Shown here piece after piece: positions 6,744 through 17,183 of a stretch of 64,000 nt of DNA (its first letter is position 1; each line of letters opens with the position of its first letter). The translations under genes and the position numbers were made by a program. Under the pieces are notes generated by a model, which was not told where the DNA came from, ran no database searches, and worked only from the letters and a program-made list of their open reading frames with translations. The DNA lies in contig NZ_JAGJBZ010000006.1 of NCBI RefSeq assembly GCF_020010925.1, positions 62,001-126,000 on the forward strand, written 5' to 3'. This DNA is from Streptomyces griseiscabiei (GTDB lineage: Bacteria > Actinomycetota > Actinomycetes > Streptomycetales > Streptomycetaceae).

Positions 6744-7636
6744 TGAGCGCGGAGAACGGTACGGGTGTGACGCCCGGTTCCGTCGGGGGAGCGGCGGGTG
6801 CGACGGACAGTCCCGCCGCGCGGCTGCAGACGCTCTTCGAGGGGCACCGGCTGACGCCCACCCAGCGGCGCATCGCCCACAGCATGGTGCGCCGGGCGGC
6901 CGACGTGCCGTTCCTGTCGAGCGTGGAACTGGCCGAACTGGCCGGGGTCAGCCAGCCCTCCGTGACCCGCTTCGCGGTGGCGCTGGGCTTCGACGGCTAC
7001 CCGGCGCTGCGCCGGCATCTGCGGGACGTCGCGCCCGCCGAACCCGCCCCGGACACCACCGCGTACAACGAGTACCAGCAGGCCGTCGAGGCGGAGATCG
7101 AGAATCTGCGGCATCTGGCCGAGGTGCTCGCCGACCCCGCCCCGGTGGCCCGCGCCGGCCGGATGCTGGCCGCGTCCCGCCCGCTGCCCGTGCTCGGCCT
7201 GCGGGCCGCCGCCTCCCAGGCGTACGGCTTCGCCTACTTCGCCGCCAAGGTCCACCCCGACGTACGGCCGCTGCACGAGGGCGGCACCATGCTCCACGAC
7301 CGTATCGACTCGGCCGTCCGGGCCGGGGCGAGCGCCCTGCTCTGCTTCGCGCTGCCCCGGCATCCGCGCGAGGTCGTCGACACCCTCGCGTACGCCAAGG
7401 AGGCGGGGCTCTTCGTCGTCACCGTCGCCGACTCCGCGTTCGCGCCGGTCGCCAAGGTCTCCGACCTGCTGCTGCCCGCCGCCGTCGGCACCGGGCTGGC
7501 CTTCGACACCGCCTGTGCCCCGATGCTGCTGGGCCGGGTGCTCCTGGAGGCCATGTGCGACGACCTGCCCGAGGCGCAGGCCCGGCTGGAGGAGTTCGAC
7601 GCGAAGGCCGCGGCCAGGGGGTTGTTCGTCGAGTAG
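6743..7636 (+). CDS. RpiR/MurR-family transcriptional regulator (HTH + SIS)
   Basis: A 297-residue protein. Residues about 27-100 form the HTH_6 domain (LTPTQRRIAHSMV, then ELAELAGVSQPSVTRFAVALGFDGYPALRRHL). Residues about 125-270 form a SIS sugar-isomerase domain, with GLRAAASQAYGFAYF in the usual ligand-loop place. RpiR proteins bind phosphosugars or other small ligands through SIS and repress or activate nearby genes. Its ATG overlaps the upstream stop as TGATG, indicating translational coupling with the lyase-like protein, whose substrate or product it may sense. It is unlikely to be the hut regulator, because the hut cluster lies 8 kb away with its own operator-like repeat. Confidence 0.9.
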   Translation: MSAENGTGVTPGSVGGAAGATDSPAARLQTLFEGHRLTPTQRRIAHSMVRRAADVPFLSSVELAELAGVSQPSVTRFAVALGFDGYPALRRHLRDVAPAEPAPDTTAYNEYQQAVEAEIENLRHLAEVLADPAPVARAGRMLAASRPLPVLGLRAAASQAYGFAYFAAKVHPDVRPLHEGGTMLHDRIDSAVRAGASALLCFALPRHPREVVDTLAYAKEAGLFVVTVADSAFAPVAKVSDLLLPAAVGTGLAFDTACAPMLLGRVLLEAMCDDLPEAQARLEEFDAKAAARGLFVE

Positions 7637-7780
7637 CCGTGCGGAAGGCTCTCCGGCTCGGGGAGGCCTCGATTCTCAGGCGCGTTTCACGTTCGCCGGT
7701 TAGCGTGCCCGCGACTGTCGGACGACCCGGAGAGGTCGTACGGCCTCGGGGTGTCGTGCGGCCAGGGACGCCGTACGGCC

Positions 7781-8377
7781 ATGGGATCGCGGGAGGCGGG
7801 GAGCGTGGGGCGCGGAGGACAGGGGCTTGCTCGGGTGGCCGTCGTGGTGCGGGCCGGGGCGGCGCCGTTGTGGTGGCTCGGAGTGGTCGCGGCGGGGGTC
7901 GGGGTCCTGCCGTCGGGGCTGACCGGGCGGCGGATCGGGGTGCTGGCGGGGGCCGCGCTGTTCCTCGTCGCCGTCGGCGGGGTGGTGTGGGCGGGGCGCA
8001 GGCGATATCTCGCGCCGGTGCGTGACGCCGTGCGCGCCGGGAAGCACGACGTCCTCCAGGACCGTGCCGTGACCCTGCGCACCTGGCGCCGGGGCCATCG
8101 ATGGTGGCTGCTGCTCGGCTTCGCGGCCGCCCTGGGCTCGTCCTTCGCGCTCCCGGCCGCGGGCGGCCTGCTGCTCGCCGGCCTCGGCACCGGCCTCCGG
8201 CTCAAGGCGGCCCGGCTCGGCCGCCGCGAACTCGCCGAGGGCCGGCTCTTCTGGGTCCGCGTCGACCGGCTGTCCCGGCGCGGCGGCCGGCCGACGGGCA
8301 AGCGGGTGGCCGGGTACCGGGTCACCGGTATCGGGGCCGGGGACGCGGCGCCGGGGGGTGGACGGCGGCGGTCGTAG
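7781..8377 (+). CDS. small integral membrane protein, function unknown
   Basis: A 198-residue protein with about four hydrophobic segments in two pairs (residues about 20-45 and 49-70, then about 109-128 and 130-145), separated by a basic loop beginning GRRRYLAPVRDAVRAGKHDV. It ends in an Arg-rich cytoplasmic tail. I do not recognise a named family. Start set at ATG 7781; a GTG near 7804 just after GGGAGGCGGGGAGC is possible and would shorten it by eight residues. It is transcribed toward the convergent permease, leaving about 30 bp between their stops. Confidence 0.65.
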   Translation: MGSREAGSVGRGGQGLARVAVVVRAGAAPLWWLGVVAAGVGVLPSGLTGRRIGVLAGAALFLVAVGGVVWAGRRRYLAPVRDAVRAGKHDVLQDRAVTLRTWRRGHRWWLLLGFAAALGSSFALPAAGGLLLAGLGTGLRLKAARLGRRELAEGRLFWVRVDRLSRRGGRPTGKRVAGYRVTGIGAGDAAPGGGRRRS

Positions 8378-8408
8378 GACTGCCGCCGAGGCCCGGGGCC
8401 GGGGCGGG

Positions 8409-9800
8409 TCACTCGTCCCGGGCGCGCAGGACCAGCTTGTTCACCGCCCACAGGCCGATGCCGATGGCCAGGAGCACGCCCGCGCGGATGTAGACGTCGG
8501 CCGGGCGGTCGGCCAGCGGGCTTGCCAGGATCAGGGCGGTGACGGCGCCGAGGACCGGGAGCGCGGTCGGTGTGCGGAAGTGGGGGTGGTCGACGGGGTC
8601 GCGGCGCAGTACGAGGACCGCGATGTTGACGACCGCGAAGACACAGAGGAGAAGGAACGCGGTGGTGTCGCCGAGACCCTCGATCTCGCCGGTGGAGACC
8701 AGACCGATGGCGAGGACGGTGACGAAGACGATGCCCACGACGGGCGTGCGGCGGCGGGGCAGGACACGGGCCATGCCGCGCGGGAGGATGCGTTCGTTGG
8801 CCATGCCGTAGCAGAGGCGCGAGGCCATCATGATGTTGATCAGGGCCGAGTTGGTGACCGCGAAGAGCGCGATCAGGGCGAACAACTTGTGCGGGAAGTC
8901 GACCCCGCCGGCCTTCACCACTTCGAGGAGCGGGCCGCTCGACCCGGCCAGGGTCTCGGAGTCCACCAGGAGCGACGAGACCAGGGCCACCAGGACGTAG
9001 ATCGTGCCCGTGACCGCCACCCCGATGAAGATCGCCCGGGGGAAGGTCCTGGTCGGGTCCTTCGTCTCCTCCGCCATGTTCACCGAGTCCTCGAACCCCA
9101 CGAACGCGAAGAAGCCCAGGGCCGTGGCGCCCAGAACGCTGGTGAGCAGGGCGTATCCGGTGCCGCTGGACTCGAACTCGGTGAGCCGGGAGGGTTCACC
9201 GTCACCGCTCAGCACCGCCCAGGCGCCGATCGCCAGGATGATCGCCAGACCGGTCAGCTCGACCAGGGTCAGCACCACGTTCGTCTTCACGGACTCGGAG
9301 ACCCCGCGCAGGTTCAGCGCGGCCAGCAGCACGATGAAGGTGATGGCGACGAGGGTGGGCGGCAGCGCGCCGTTCGTCAGCTCGTCCAGGTAGTCGCCGC
9401 TGAACGCGCGGGCGGCGGCGCTCGCCGACGACAGGCCGGAGCACATCACCATGAACGCGACGATGAACGTCAGGAAGGGCAGCCGGAACGCCTTCTGCGT
9501 GTAGAGCGCGGCCCCGGCCGCCTTCGGGTACTTGCCGACCAGTTCGACGTACGAGGCCGCCGTCAGGATCGCCACCACGAAGCCGATGACGAACGGGAGC
9601 CAGAGCGCCCCGCCGACCTTTCCGGCGACCTTGCCCGTGGTCGCGTAGATACCGGTGCCGAGAATGTCGCCGATCACGAAGAGGATCAGCAGCTTCGGGC
9701 CGAGCACCCGCTTGAGACCGCCCTCCTCGGCGGGTGCGGGTGTCGCGGCGGCGCTTTCGGTGGTGGACAAGGAACCTCCCCCGGTCGGTGATCCGTCCAT
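8409..9800 (-). CDS. APC-superfamily amino acid permease
   Basis: A 463-residue protein with about twelve hydrophobic segments. The first reads LLILFVIGDILGTGIYATTGKVAGKVGG, matching the conserved GxGI substrate loop of TM1 in APC transporters; FAFVGFEDSVNMAEETKDPTRTFPRAI matches the TM6 consensus of the family. It should carry an amino acid by proton symport or exchange; the substrate cannot be told from sequence. The N-terminal 30 residues are hydrophilic. Start set at ATG 9800; a TTG closer to the first membrane segment, preceded by GGGGGAGG, is another possibility. A tandem repeat region (9894-9956) lies upstream between it and the lipoprotein gene on the same strand. Confidence 0.9.
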   Translation of the reverse strand: MDGSPTGGGSLSTTESAAATPAPAEEGGLKRVLGPKLLILFVIGDILGTGIYATTGKVAGKVGGALWLPFVIGFVVAILTAASYVELVGKYPKAAGAALYTQKAFRLPFLTFIVAFMVMCSGLSSASAAARAFSGDYLDELTNGALPPTLVAITFIVLLAALNLRGVSESVKTNVVLTLVELTGLAIILAIGAWAVLSGDGEPSRLTEFESSGTGYALLTSVLGATALGFFAFVGFEDSVNMAEETKDPTRTFPRAIFIGVAVTGTIYVLVALVSSLLVDSETLAGSSGPLLEVVKAGGVDFPHKLFALIALFAVTNSALINIMMASRLCYGMANERILPRGMARVLPRRRTPVVGIVFVTVLAIGLVSTGEIEGLGDTTAFLLLCVFAVVNIAVLVLRRDPVDHPHFRTPTALPVLGAVTALILASPLADRPADVYIRAGVLLAIGIGLWAVNKLVLRARDE

Positions 9801-9893
9801 CCGTCCAGGGAACTCCTGCCCGGTCGCGGGCCTCGGATGCGTTCGCAACCGGTTCTCGGAGCTTTCGGGTGAGGGGCGGGCCCGTGCACGGGG

Positions 9894-9952
9894 CGTGCCC
9901 GGGTCGTACTCAGGCGGTGCTCAGGCGGTGCTCAGCCGTGCCCGGGTCGTGC

Positions 9953-9956
<4 letters not shown>
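9894..9956. repeat. short nested direct repeats
   Basis: CGTGCCCGGGTCGTRCTCAG occurs at 9894-9913 and 9937-9956, and between the copies GCGGTGCTCAG occurs twice (9914-9924 and 9925-9935). The right copy contains the stop codon of the minus-strand lipoprotein gene. Confidence 0.85.
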
Positions 9957-10663
<707 letters not shown>

Positions 10664-10787
10664 AGTCACCCTCACCCTCGTCTCTCGCTTCAGGGCGGAC
10701 ACGGTAGCGGGGGCCACGGCGGCGCTCCCCGGGTGGGGTGCGCGGCCGTGGCCCCGGTGCCGGGTGGGTGACCCGGTGCCGGGTGGG

Positions 10788-11162
10788 TCAGACCTCCAGC
10801 TCCGCCTCGATCCGCTTCAACTGGTGCCTGGCCATGGCCAGGTTGGCGCGCTTGGCGTCGAGGACCAGGTAGAGGAAGAGGCCGTTGCCGCCGCGGCCGG
10901 TGAGCAGGCGGATCAGGTGGTAGGCGTCGGACAGGGTGATCAGGATGTCCTCGATCTCGCCCTTGAGGCCGAGGTGTTCCATGGTGCGCAGCTTGGCGCG
11001 GACGACGTCGGTGTTGCCGGCGGCGGCGACATTGAGGTCGAACCCCTTGCTGCCGCCGATCGTGCCCAGTGCCATGCCGCTGGTGTAGTCGACCAGGGCG
11101 GCGCCGGTCGCGCCCTCGATGGACGCGAGGGCCTCTTTCAGCGTGGTCTCGGTGTTGGCCAT
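10788..11162 (-). CDS. Roadblock/LC7-like small protein
   Basis: A 124-residue alpha/beta protein: GATGAALVDYTSGMALGTIGG near the N-terminus, then LITLSDAYHLIRLL and GLFLYLVLDAKRANLAMARHQLKRIE. The pattern, a VDxTSGxALG turn followed by a strand-helix-strand, fits the Roadblock/MglB-like fold that scaffolds small GTPases or signalling complexes. It is clearly paralogous to the first gene of the operon (13109-13507), sharing DYTSG/DWTSG, ALGT and the Ala-Arg-x-x-Leu C-terminal helix. Start set at ATG 11162, with AAAGGA 12 bp upstream. It is the last of four closely spaced minus-strand genes (17 bp after the preceding one). No GTPase is encoded nearby. Confidence 0.8.
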   Translation of the reverse strand: MANTETTLKEALASIEGATGAALVDYTSGMALGTIGGSKGFDLNVAAAGNTDVVRAKLRTMEHLGLKGEIEDILITLSDAYHLIRLLTGRGGNGLFLYLVLDAKRANLAMARHQLKRIEAELEV

Positions 11163-11179
11163 GGTGATGCGGTGTCCTT

Positions 11180-11818
11180 TCAACTCTCACTGGTGGTAGG
11201 TGTGTTGGGAGTGGTTCGGGGGGTGGGGCGTGGGGTGGTGGCGCGCGGCGTCCGGCGCGGCATGGTGGACCTGACGGTGGCCTTGGCCGGTGTCTGGGCC
11301 GGGGTGGTGGTCGTGGCCGACGTGGTGGGCGTGGCGGGTCCGGCGGGTGTGGCGGGCGCGGTGGGTGTGCCCGTGGTCCTCGCCACCGACCGGGCCGGGT
11401 TCCTGGTGGCCGCCCTGGCGCCCGCCCCGGCCGTGGCGTCCTGCCGGGGCAGGGCGTCCATCAGCTCGCCGATCCGGCCGCCGGCGCGCCGGCCCTCCAG
11501 ATGCAGCCGGCCCACGTTGACCCGGTCCTGGGCCAGCAGCGTCAGCACGGCGGACGAGCCCGCCGCGTATGTCGCCACATAGCCGTGGTCGCCGCGCAGC
11601 AGCAGTTCGCGCAGCTCGCCCCGTCCGGCGGCGTCCGTCATGCGTACGGCGACACCGAGCGCGGCGGCGGTGAGCGCGGCCAGGCCCTCCGGTTCCACGC
11701 CGGGCGTGTCGTGGGCGAGGACCAGCCCGTCCACGCTGGCCGCGAGCGCGCCGGTCAACTGGGGTACACGGGCCCTCAACCGGTGCAGTTCGTCGAGGAC
11801 TTCGGCCTCCGCGGCCAT
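11180..11818 (-). CDS. Roadblock/LC7 domain protein with Thr/Pro-rich tail
   Basis: A 212-residue protein. Residues about 1-125 are a classic Roadblock/LC7 domain (LRARVPQLTGALAASVDGL, then [18 protein letters not shown] and LHLEGRRAGGRIGELM), close in pattern to CvnB of Streptomyces conservons and to MglB. The remaining 85 residues are a low-complexity Thr/Pro/Ala tail, probably disordered. CvnB-type proteins normally pair with a Ras-like GTPase (CvnD) and a sensor kinase (CvnA), but neither is present here. Start is ATG 11818; the longer open frame lacks a ribosome site. It lies 37 bp after the DUF4388-like gene and 17 bp before the next Roadblock-like gene, the third gene in the operon. 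Confidence 0.85.
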   Translation of the reverse strand: MAAEAEVLDELHRLRARVPQLTGALAASVDGLVLAHDTPGVEPEGLAALTAAALGVAVRMTDAAGRGELRELLLRGDHGYVATYAAGSSAVLTLLAQDRVNVGRLHLEGRRAGGRIGELMDALPRQDATAGAGARAATRNPARSVARTTGTPTAPATPAGPATPTTSATTTTPAQTPAKATVRSTMPRRTPRATTPRPTPRTTPNTPTTSES

Positions 11819-11855
11819 GATCAGTCTCCTCTCGGCGGGACGCTCCCGCTGCCGC

Positions 11856-13112
11856 TCAAAGGGCCTCCAGCGCATCCCTGAGCCTTTGCAGTAGAGCCAC
11901 GTCGGGGTCTGTGGTGGTGAGCGGCCAAGGTGGGGTGAGGGGTGGCGCCCCGCCGCCGGACGGGGGCCCGGCGGCGAGGGGGTGCCCCGGTGCGGCCGGC
12001 GGACGGCCGGTGAAGCCGGCCGGTGCGGTGCGGCTCGGGTGGGCCGGTGAGGTGTGGTCCGGGGCCGCCGACGAGGGGTGGCCCCGGCCGCCCGTCGCGA
12101 GGTCGGTCAGGTAGGCGGGCGGGAGCCGGTCCGGGTCGGTCGAGGCGATGTGGCCCGGGTCGGCAGACGCGGTGTCGCCCGGGCCGGACGAGGTGGCGCG
12201 GTCCGTGGCGGCCGGGCCGACGTGGTCCGGGTCGGCCGGAGCGATACCGTCCGGGTCGGCCGGAGGGACACGGTCCGGGGCGGCCGGAGAGGTCGTGGGC
12301 TGCGGCGGGGTGACAGGGGCGGGGCCCTGGTGGGTGGCGGGGGAGTGGTCCGGGCCGGCCGGGGCCGGTGGGGTTCGCGGCGCCTTCGGCGGGCCGGGCC
12401 GGGCCGTGGATATGAGTCCCGCGGCGGCCAGTCTTCGGATGTCCACGAGGGTGTGGAAGGCGGGGCGCCCCAGGGTCAGGGAGATCTCGGCGGCCGTGCG
12501 GAACCCGTCGACCTGACCGAGCACGGCTCCCTGGCGGGCCGGGACCGGCTGTGCCTCCAGCCTGGCCGCCCTGATCAGCGGGGCGTCGTCCGTGGCCGGG
12601 TCGGGCCAGATCCGGTGCAGCAGATCCCGGCGGCGCCGGGCCTCGCGCTCCACGGCGGCCAGCGGCACCGGACGGATCGGCCCCAGCCAGTGCGCGGCCC
12701 CGTAACGGAAGCTGGCCGGCGCGCTGCTTGGGCCGAGCACGAAGTACGCCGCGTCGAAGAGCGCCCCCACGTGGCACAGCTCCAGCGCGCCCCGGGCGAC
12801 CCGGCCGCTGTCCACGAGGAACCGCCCGACCCGCAGCCCGGCCCCGGCCGTGTCGACCGCCTCCCGCCAGCCGTCGGTGTCCAGGACACCGCCGGTGGTG
12901 AGCAGCACGTCCAGGCCCGGGGACCGGGGGCTCTCGGCGTGCACCACCTCGCCGTCGGACAGATACAGCGCACCGGTCTCGCGCAGCAGGACGCCGGTGG
13001 CCCGCTCGGCGGCGAGGCGGCTCAGCATCGGGGAGACGGCCTGCCGGAAGTGCTCGCCCCGCACGGGCAGCGCGGGCGCCGGGGTGGGCACCGGTGTGGT
13101 GATCACGCTCAT
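11856..13112 (-). CDS. DUF4388 (PatA N-terminal-like) protein with Asp/Pro repeat tail
   Basis: A 418-residue protein. The N-terminal part (about 15-110) reads RLAAERATGVLLRETGALYLSDGEV, then ESPRSPGLDVLLTTGG, which matches the DUF4388/PATAN pattern of proteins that control regulators in multicellular bacteria. Residues about 110-250 continue with a helical segment (LPGRVARG-type, DAAYFVLG) and a winged-helix-like piece (GFRTAAEISLTLGRPAFHTLVDIRRLAAAGLI). Then about 130 residues of Pro/Ala/Asp repeats (PADPD, SADPG, STDPD) precede a short conserved end, TTTDPDVALLQRLRDALEAL. Start is ATG 13112, overlapping the upstream stop as ATGA, so the two genes are probably translationally coupled. The N-terminal family call is moderate; no enzyme motif is visible. 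Confidence 0.75.
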   Translation of the reverse strand: MSVITTPVPTPAPALPVRGEHFRQAVSPMLSRLAAERATGVLLRETGALYLSDGEVVHAESPRSPGLDVLLTTGGVLDTDGWREAVDTAGAGLRVGRFLVDSGRVARGALELCHVGALFDAAYFVLGPSSAPASFRYGAAHWLGPIRPVPLAAVEREARRRRDLLHRIWPDPATDDAPLIRAARLEAQPVPARQGAVLGQVDGFRTAAEISLTLGRPAFHTLVDIRRLAAAGLISTARPGPPKAPRTPPAPAGPDHSPATHQGPAPVTPPQPTTSPAAPDRVPPADPDGIAPADPDHVGPAATDRATSSGPGDTASADPGHIASTDPDRLPPAYLTDLATGGRGHPSSAAPDHTSPAHPSRTAPAGFTGRPPAAPGHPLAAGPPSGGGAPPLTPPWPLTTTDPDVALLQRLRDALEAL

Positions 13113-13507
13113 ACCAGCACCAGCCGTCCCGCCATCTCGCCGAGCCGGATCCGGGCCAGCGCCAGATTGCCGTCCGTACGGGCCAGCCACAGATGCAGGA
13201 ACACACTGCTGTCGAACGTCGTCCGCACGAACCGCAGCACGTGGTACGTGTCCCGGTTGCTGACGATCAGGTCCTCGACCGGCAGATCGGCCCCGGACCA
13301 GTCGGAACCCTCCTCCGGCGCGAACGCCCGGTGTTCCGCCGCGAGCCGCGCCAGCTCCGCCGCCTCCGCCGCGGTCGTCTCGTGGTCACCGCCGGGTGCC
13401 TCCCCGACCGTGCCCAGCGCCAGTCCACTGGTCCAGTCGACCACCGCGGCGCCCAGGGCACCGGGCAGCCTCATGGCCTCCACCAGACACTCGTCGATTC
13501 CGGGCAC
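13109..13507 (-). CDS. Roadblock-like small protein, first gene of operon
   Basis: A 132-residue protein: GALGAAVVDWTSGLALGTVG near the N-terminus, then a variable Ala/Glu-rich insert (about 38-72), then VEDLIVSNRDTYHVLRFVR and SVFLHLWLARTDGNLALARIRLGEMAG. It resembles the protein at 10788-11162 in both halves, so the operon carries a pair of paralogues around the DUF4388-like and CvnB-like proteins. The GTG start at 13507 has an excellent ribosome site (GGAGGGG). The gene heads a four-gene minus-strand unit running to 10788. Likely role is a scaffold in a signalling complex; this rests on the fold and context only. Confidence 0.8.
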   Translation of the reverse strand: MPGIDECLVEAMRLPGALGAAVVDWTSGLALGTVGEAPGGDHETTAAEAAELARLAAEHRAFAPEEGSDWSGADLPVEDLIVSNRDTYHVLRFVRTTFDSSVFLHLWLARTDGNLALARIRLGEMAGRLVLV

Positions 13508-13888
13508 CGTGGCTCCCCTCCTGCCTGCGGTTCGGCTGAGTGACCCAGACGCTACGCACCGTGTGCGCGAGGGAGTGAGGGATCTGGCATTTTCCAGCGG
13601 AACATGCGGACAGGTGACTAAGGTGGGTCGACTTGCCTGCTTTTCACCGCTGTTGAGGCCGGAGAGACGCGTCAGCGCCCTGAAGTGGGCCTATGTGTCC
13701 GCCCTGCATACCGGGCCCGGACAAGAAGCCGACCGCCAACCATTCTGGGGGGCGCGAGGGGCGCAGGAGAGGGGGCGGCTGCCGCCCCGGGGCGCCCCGG
13801 AGCCCCCAAGGGGCGCGGGGACTGCGCGAGCAACCCCATCGGACCCGCAGCCGCCGAACGTCAGCTCCCCCGCCCCGCAAGGCGACTC
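13508..13888. other. intergenic region upstream of the Roadblock operon
   Basis: No coding frame is supported. The part next to the operon is relatively AT-rich (about 13580-13640) and probably carries the minus-strand promoter. The distal part holds GC-rich palindromic sequence (GGGGCGGCTGCCGCCCC around 13770-13790) and a degenerate copy of the dispersed hairpin repeat at 13800-13836, next to the 3' end of the PLP-enzyme gene. Confidence 0.6.
13800..13836 (-). repeat. dispersed intergenic hairpin repeat, copy C (degenerate)
   Basis: Reads GAGCCCCCAAGGGGCGCGGGG then ACTGCGCGAGCAACCCC: the same core as the other copies with one A of GGGGAACTG missing and the CTGAAA side replaced. It lies about 50 bp beyond the stop of the minus-strand PLP-enzyme gene, the position of a terminator. 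Confidence 0.7.
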
Positions 13889-15322
13889 TCAGAGCCCCAG
13901 CAGCCCCGCCCGGTCGGCTCCCCCCGCCTCGGCCACGATCTCCTCCACGCTCTGCGCCCGCCGCACCACCGCGAACCGCATCTCCCGCTCCCCGGGCGCG
14001 TACCCGTAGATCCCCGGCCGCGGCAGGGAGTTGTACGCGTAGTGGTGCGCGAAGTAGTACGCCCCCGTGTCCAACGCGGCCGCGTAGTCCCCCGGTTCGA
14101 GCAGCGGCAACTCCCGCCCCTCCGCCAGCAGGTCCCCCGCGAAACAGGCGGGCCCGGCCACGTCCTGCACCACCGCCGGCCCCTCCTTCGCGCGGCCCTT
14201 CCCGTCGTACGCCGCGATCCGCAGCGGCCACGCCCCCGGCGCGTACACCGTCCGCGTCGCCACCTGCACCCCGGCGTGGGTGACCGCGATCGCCCGCCCG
14301 CCCGCGCTCTTGGTGTACTCCACCCGCGCGACGACCGTGCCGTGCTTCGCCAGCAGTGACCGCCCGAACTCGGTCACCAGCCCGTACCGTCCGTCGAACA
14401 GCCCCGGCACCGCCTCCGCCAGCAGCCGCGCGTACTGCTCGTACGTCGGTGTCGCCGCCTCCGACGCGAAGTTCACCGGCAGTCCGCCGCCGATGTCGAT
14501 CGTGTCGATCTGCCGCCGCCCGATCCGCCGGTTGATCTCCTCCGCCAGCTCGTACGTCTCCGTGATCCCCCGGGTCATCAGCGACAGCGGCATCCCCTGC
14601 GACCCGGTGTGCGCGTGCAGCCGGCTCAGCCAGGGACGGTCCAGATATGCCCGGACGACCCACTCCCGGGCGCCCTCGTCCCGGAGCGCCACCCCGAACT
14701 TCGATGTGGCCGTCGCCGTGGACAGTGCGTCGATCGCCCCCGCGCCGACCTGCGGATTCACCCGGATGCCGATCGGCGAGCGGGTCGTCGCCGACCGGAC
14801 GAGCGCGTCGATACGGTCCAGCTCCTGCGGATTGTCCGCGTTGACCGCGATCCCCAGCGCCAGCGCCTCCCGCAGCTCCGCCGGGGTCTTCGCGGGCGAG
14901 TCCAGCACGGTCCGGCCCGGTGACACCCCGGCCGCCCGCGCCAGGGCCAGCTCCCCGGCGCTCGCCACCTCCGCGCCGATCCCGCTCTCGCGCAGCAGCC
15001 GCAGCACCGGCACCAGCGGTGTCGCCTTCACCGCGAACGCGTGCAGCACGGGCGTCCCCGGCGCCGTCACCGCGTCGAACGCCCTGCGCAGCGCCCCCGC
15101 CGAGGCCCGGATGCCGGTGACGTCCAGCAGGGCGACGACCGGTGTACCGGGGCCGAGCAGCCCCCGCTCCACCGCCGCCCGCACGGCCTCGTCCCGCCGG
15201 GCCGCCCGCTCGCCGTCGGTGTCGAACAGCCGCAGTGTGCGCTCGGTGTCTTCCTCGTCCTGCGGGTGGGCCCGGCCTTCGGCCGGCCCCTCCCCGACGG
15301 TTCCGTTCGTCACGTCTCCCAT
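13889..15322 (-). CDS. fold-III PLP decarboxylase (diaminopimelate/ornithine decarboxylase family)
   Basis: A 477-residue protein with an alanine-racemase-type barrel and C-terminal beta domain. The PLP lysine is K99 in HAFAVKA. HTGSQG, the Gly-rich phosphate loop DIGGGLPV, EFGRSLLAKHG (in place of EPGR) and GPACFAGD with the cross-subunit Cys all match the LysA/ODC family. GAYYFAHHYAYNSLPRPGIYGY matches the C-terminal substrate loop but lacks the GAYC Cys pattern of typical LysA, so the substrate may not be diaminopimelate. Start set at ATG 15322, with GGGGGAAGAG just upstream; a TTG at 15409 would add 29 acidic/Thr-rich residues. It diverges from hutU across an inverted repeat, so shared control with histidine use is possible. 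Confidence 0.85.
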   Translation of the reverse strand: MGDVTNGTVGEGPAEGRAHPQDEEDTERTLRLFDTDGERAARRDEAVRAAVERGLLGPGTPVVALLDVTGIRASAGALRRAFDAVTAPGTPVLHAFAVKATPLVPVLRLLRESGIGAEVASAGELALARAAGVSPGRTVLDSPAKTPAELREALALGIAVNADNPQELDRIDALVRSATTRSPIGIRVNPQVGAGAIDALSTATATSKFGVALRDEGAREWVVRAYLDRPWLSRLHAHTGSQGMPLSLMTRGITETYELAEEINRRIGRRQIDTIDIGGGLPVNFASEAATPTYEQYARLLAEAVPGLFDGRYGLVTEFGRSLLAKHGTVVARVEYTKSAGGRAIAVTHAGVQVATRTVYAPGAWPLRIAAYDGKGRAKEGPAVVQDVAGPACFAGDLLAEGRELPLLEPGDYAAALDTGAYYFAHHYAYNSLPRPGIYGYAPGEREMRFAVVRRAQSVEEIVAEAGGADRAGLLGL

Positions 15323-15445
15323 CTCTTCCCCCGCTGTCGCTGTCGCGTCGTCCGTCGTGTCGTCCGTCGTGTCGTCCTCCGGGCCCGGAGGGCCGATGTG
15401 TCCAGCCAAACATCCACGGCGCGCCCCCGCTGGCCCTACGGCTGT

Positions 15446-15483
15446 ATTGACTAGCTCTATTCATCGGGTGAGGATGTGAATAG
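15446..15483 (+). promoter_or_regulatory. probable hut promoter with overlapping inverted-repeat operator
   Basis: TTGACT at 15446-15451 is followed after 18 bp by GAGGAT (15470-15475), close to the Streptomyces -10 TAGGAT. The inverted repeat CTATTCA (15457-15463) / TGAATAG (15477-15483) spans the -10 region, a classic repressor-site arrangement. It lies 27 bp before the hutU start and between hutU and the divergent PLP-enzyme gene. Confidence 0.6.
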
Positions 15484-15509
15484 TTGCTGTAAAGCGAGGA
15501 GGCAGACCC

Positions 15510-17179
<1,670 letters not shown>

Positions 17180-17183
<4 letters not shown>

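Noticed and set aside
8358..9791. 477-residue plus-strand frame opposite the permease
   Set aside because: Antisense shadow: Asp/Glu/Arg-rich with no family match, while the permease frame shows conserved APC motifs.
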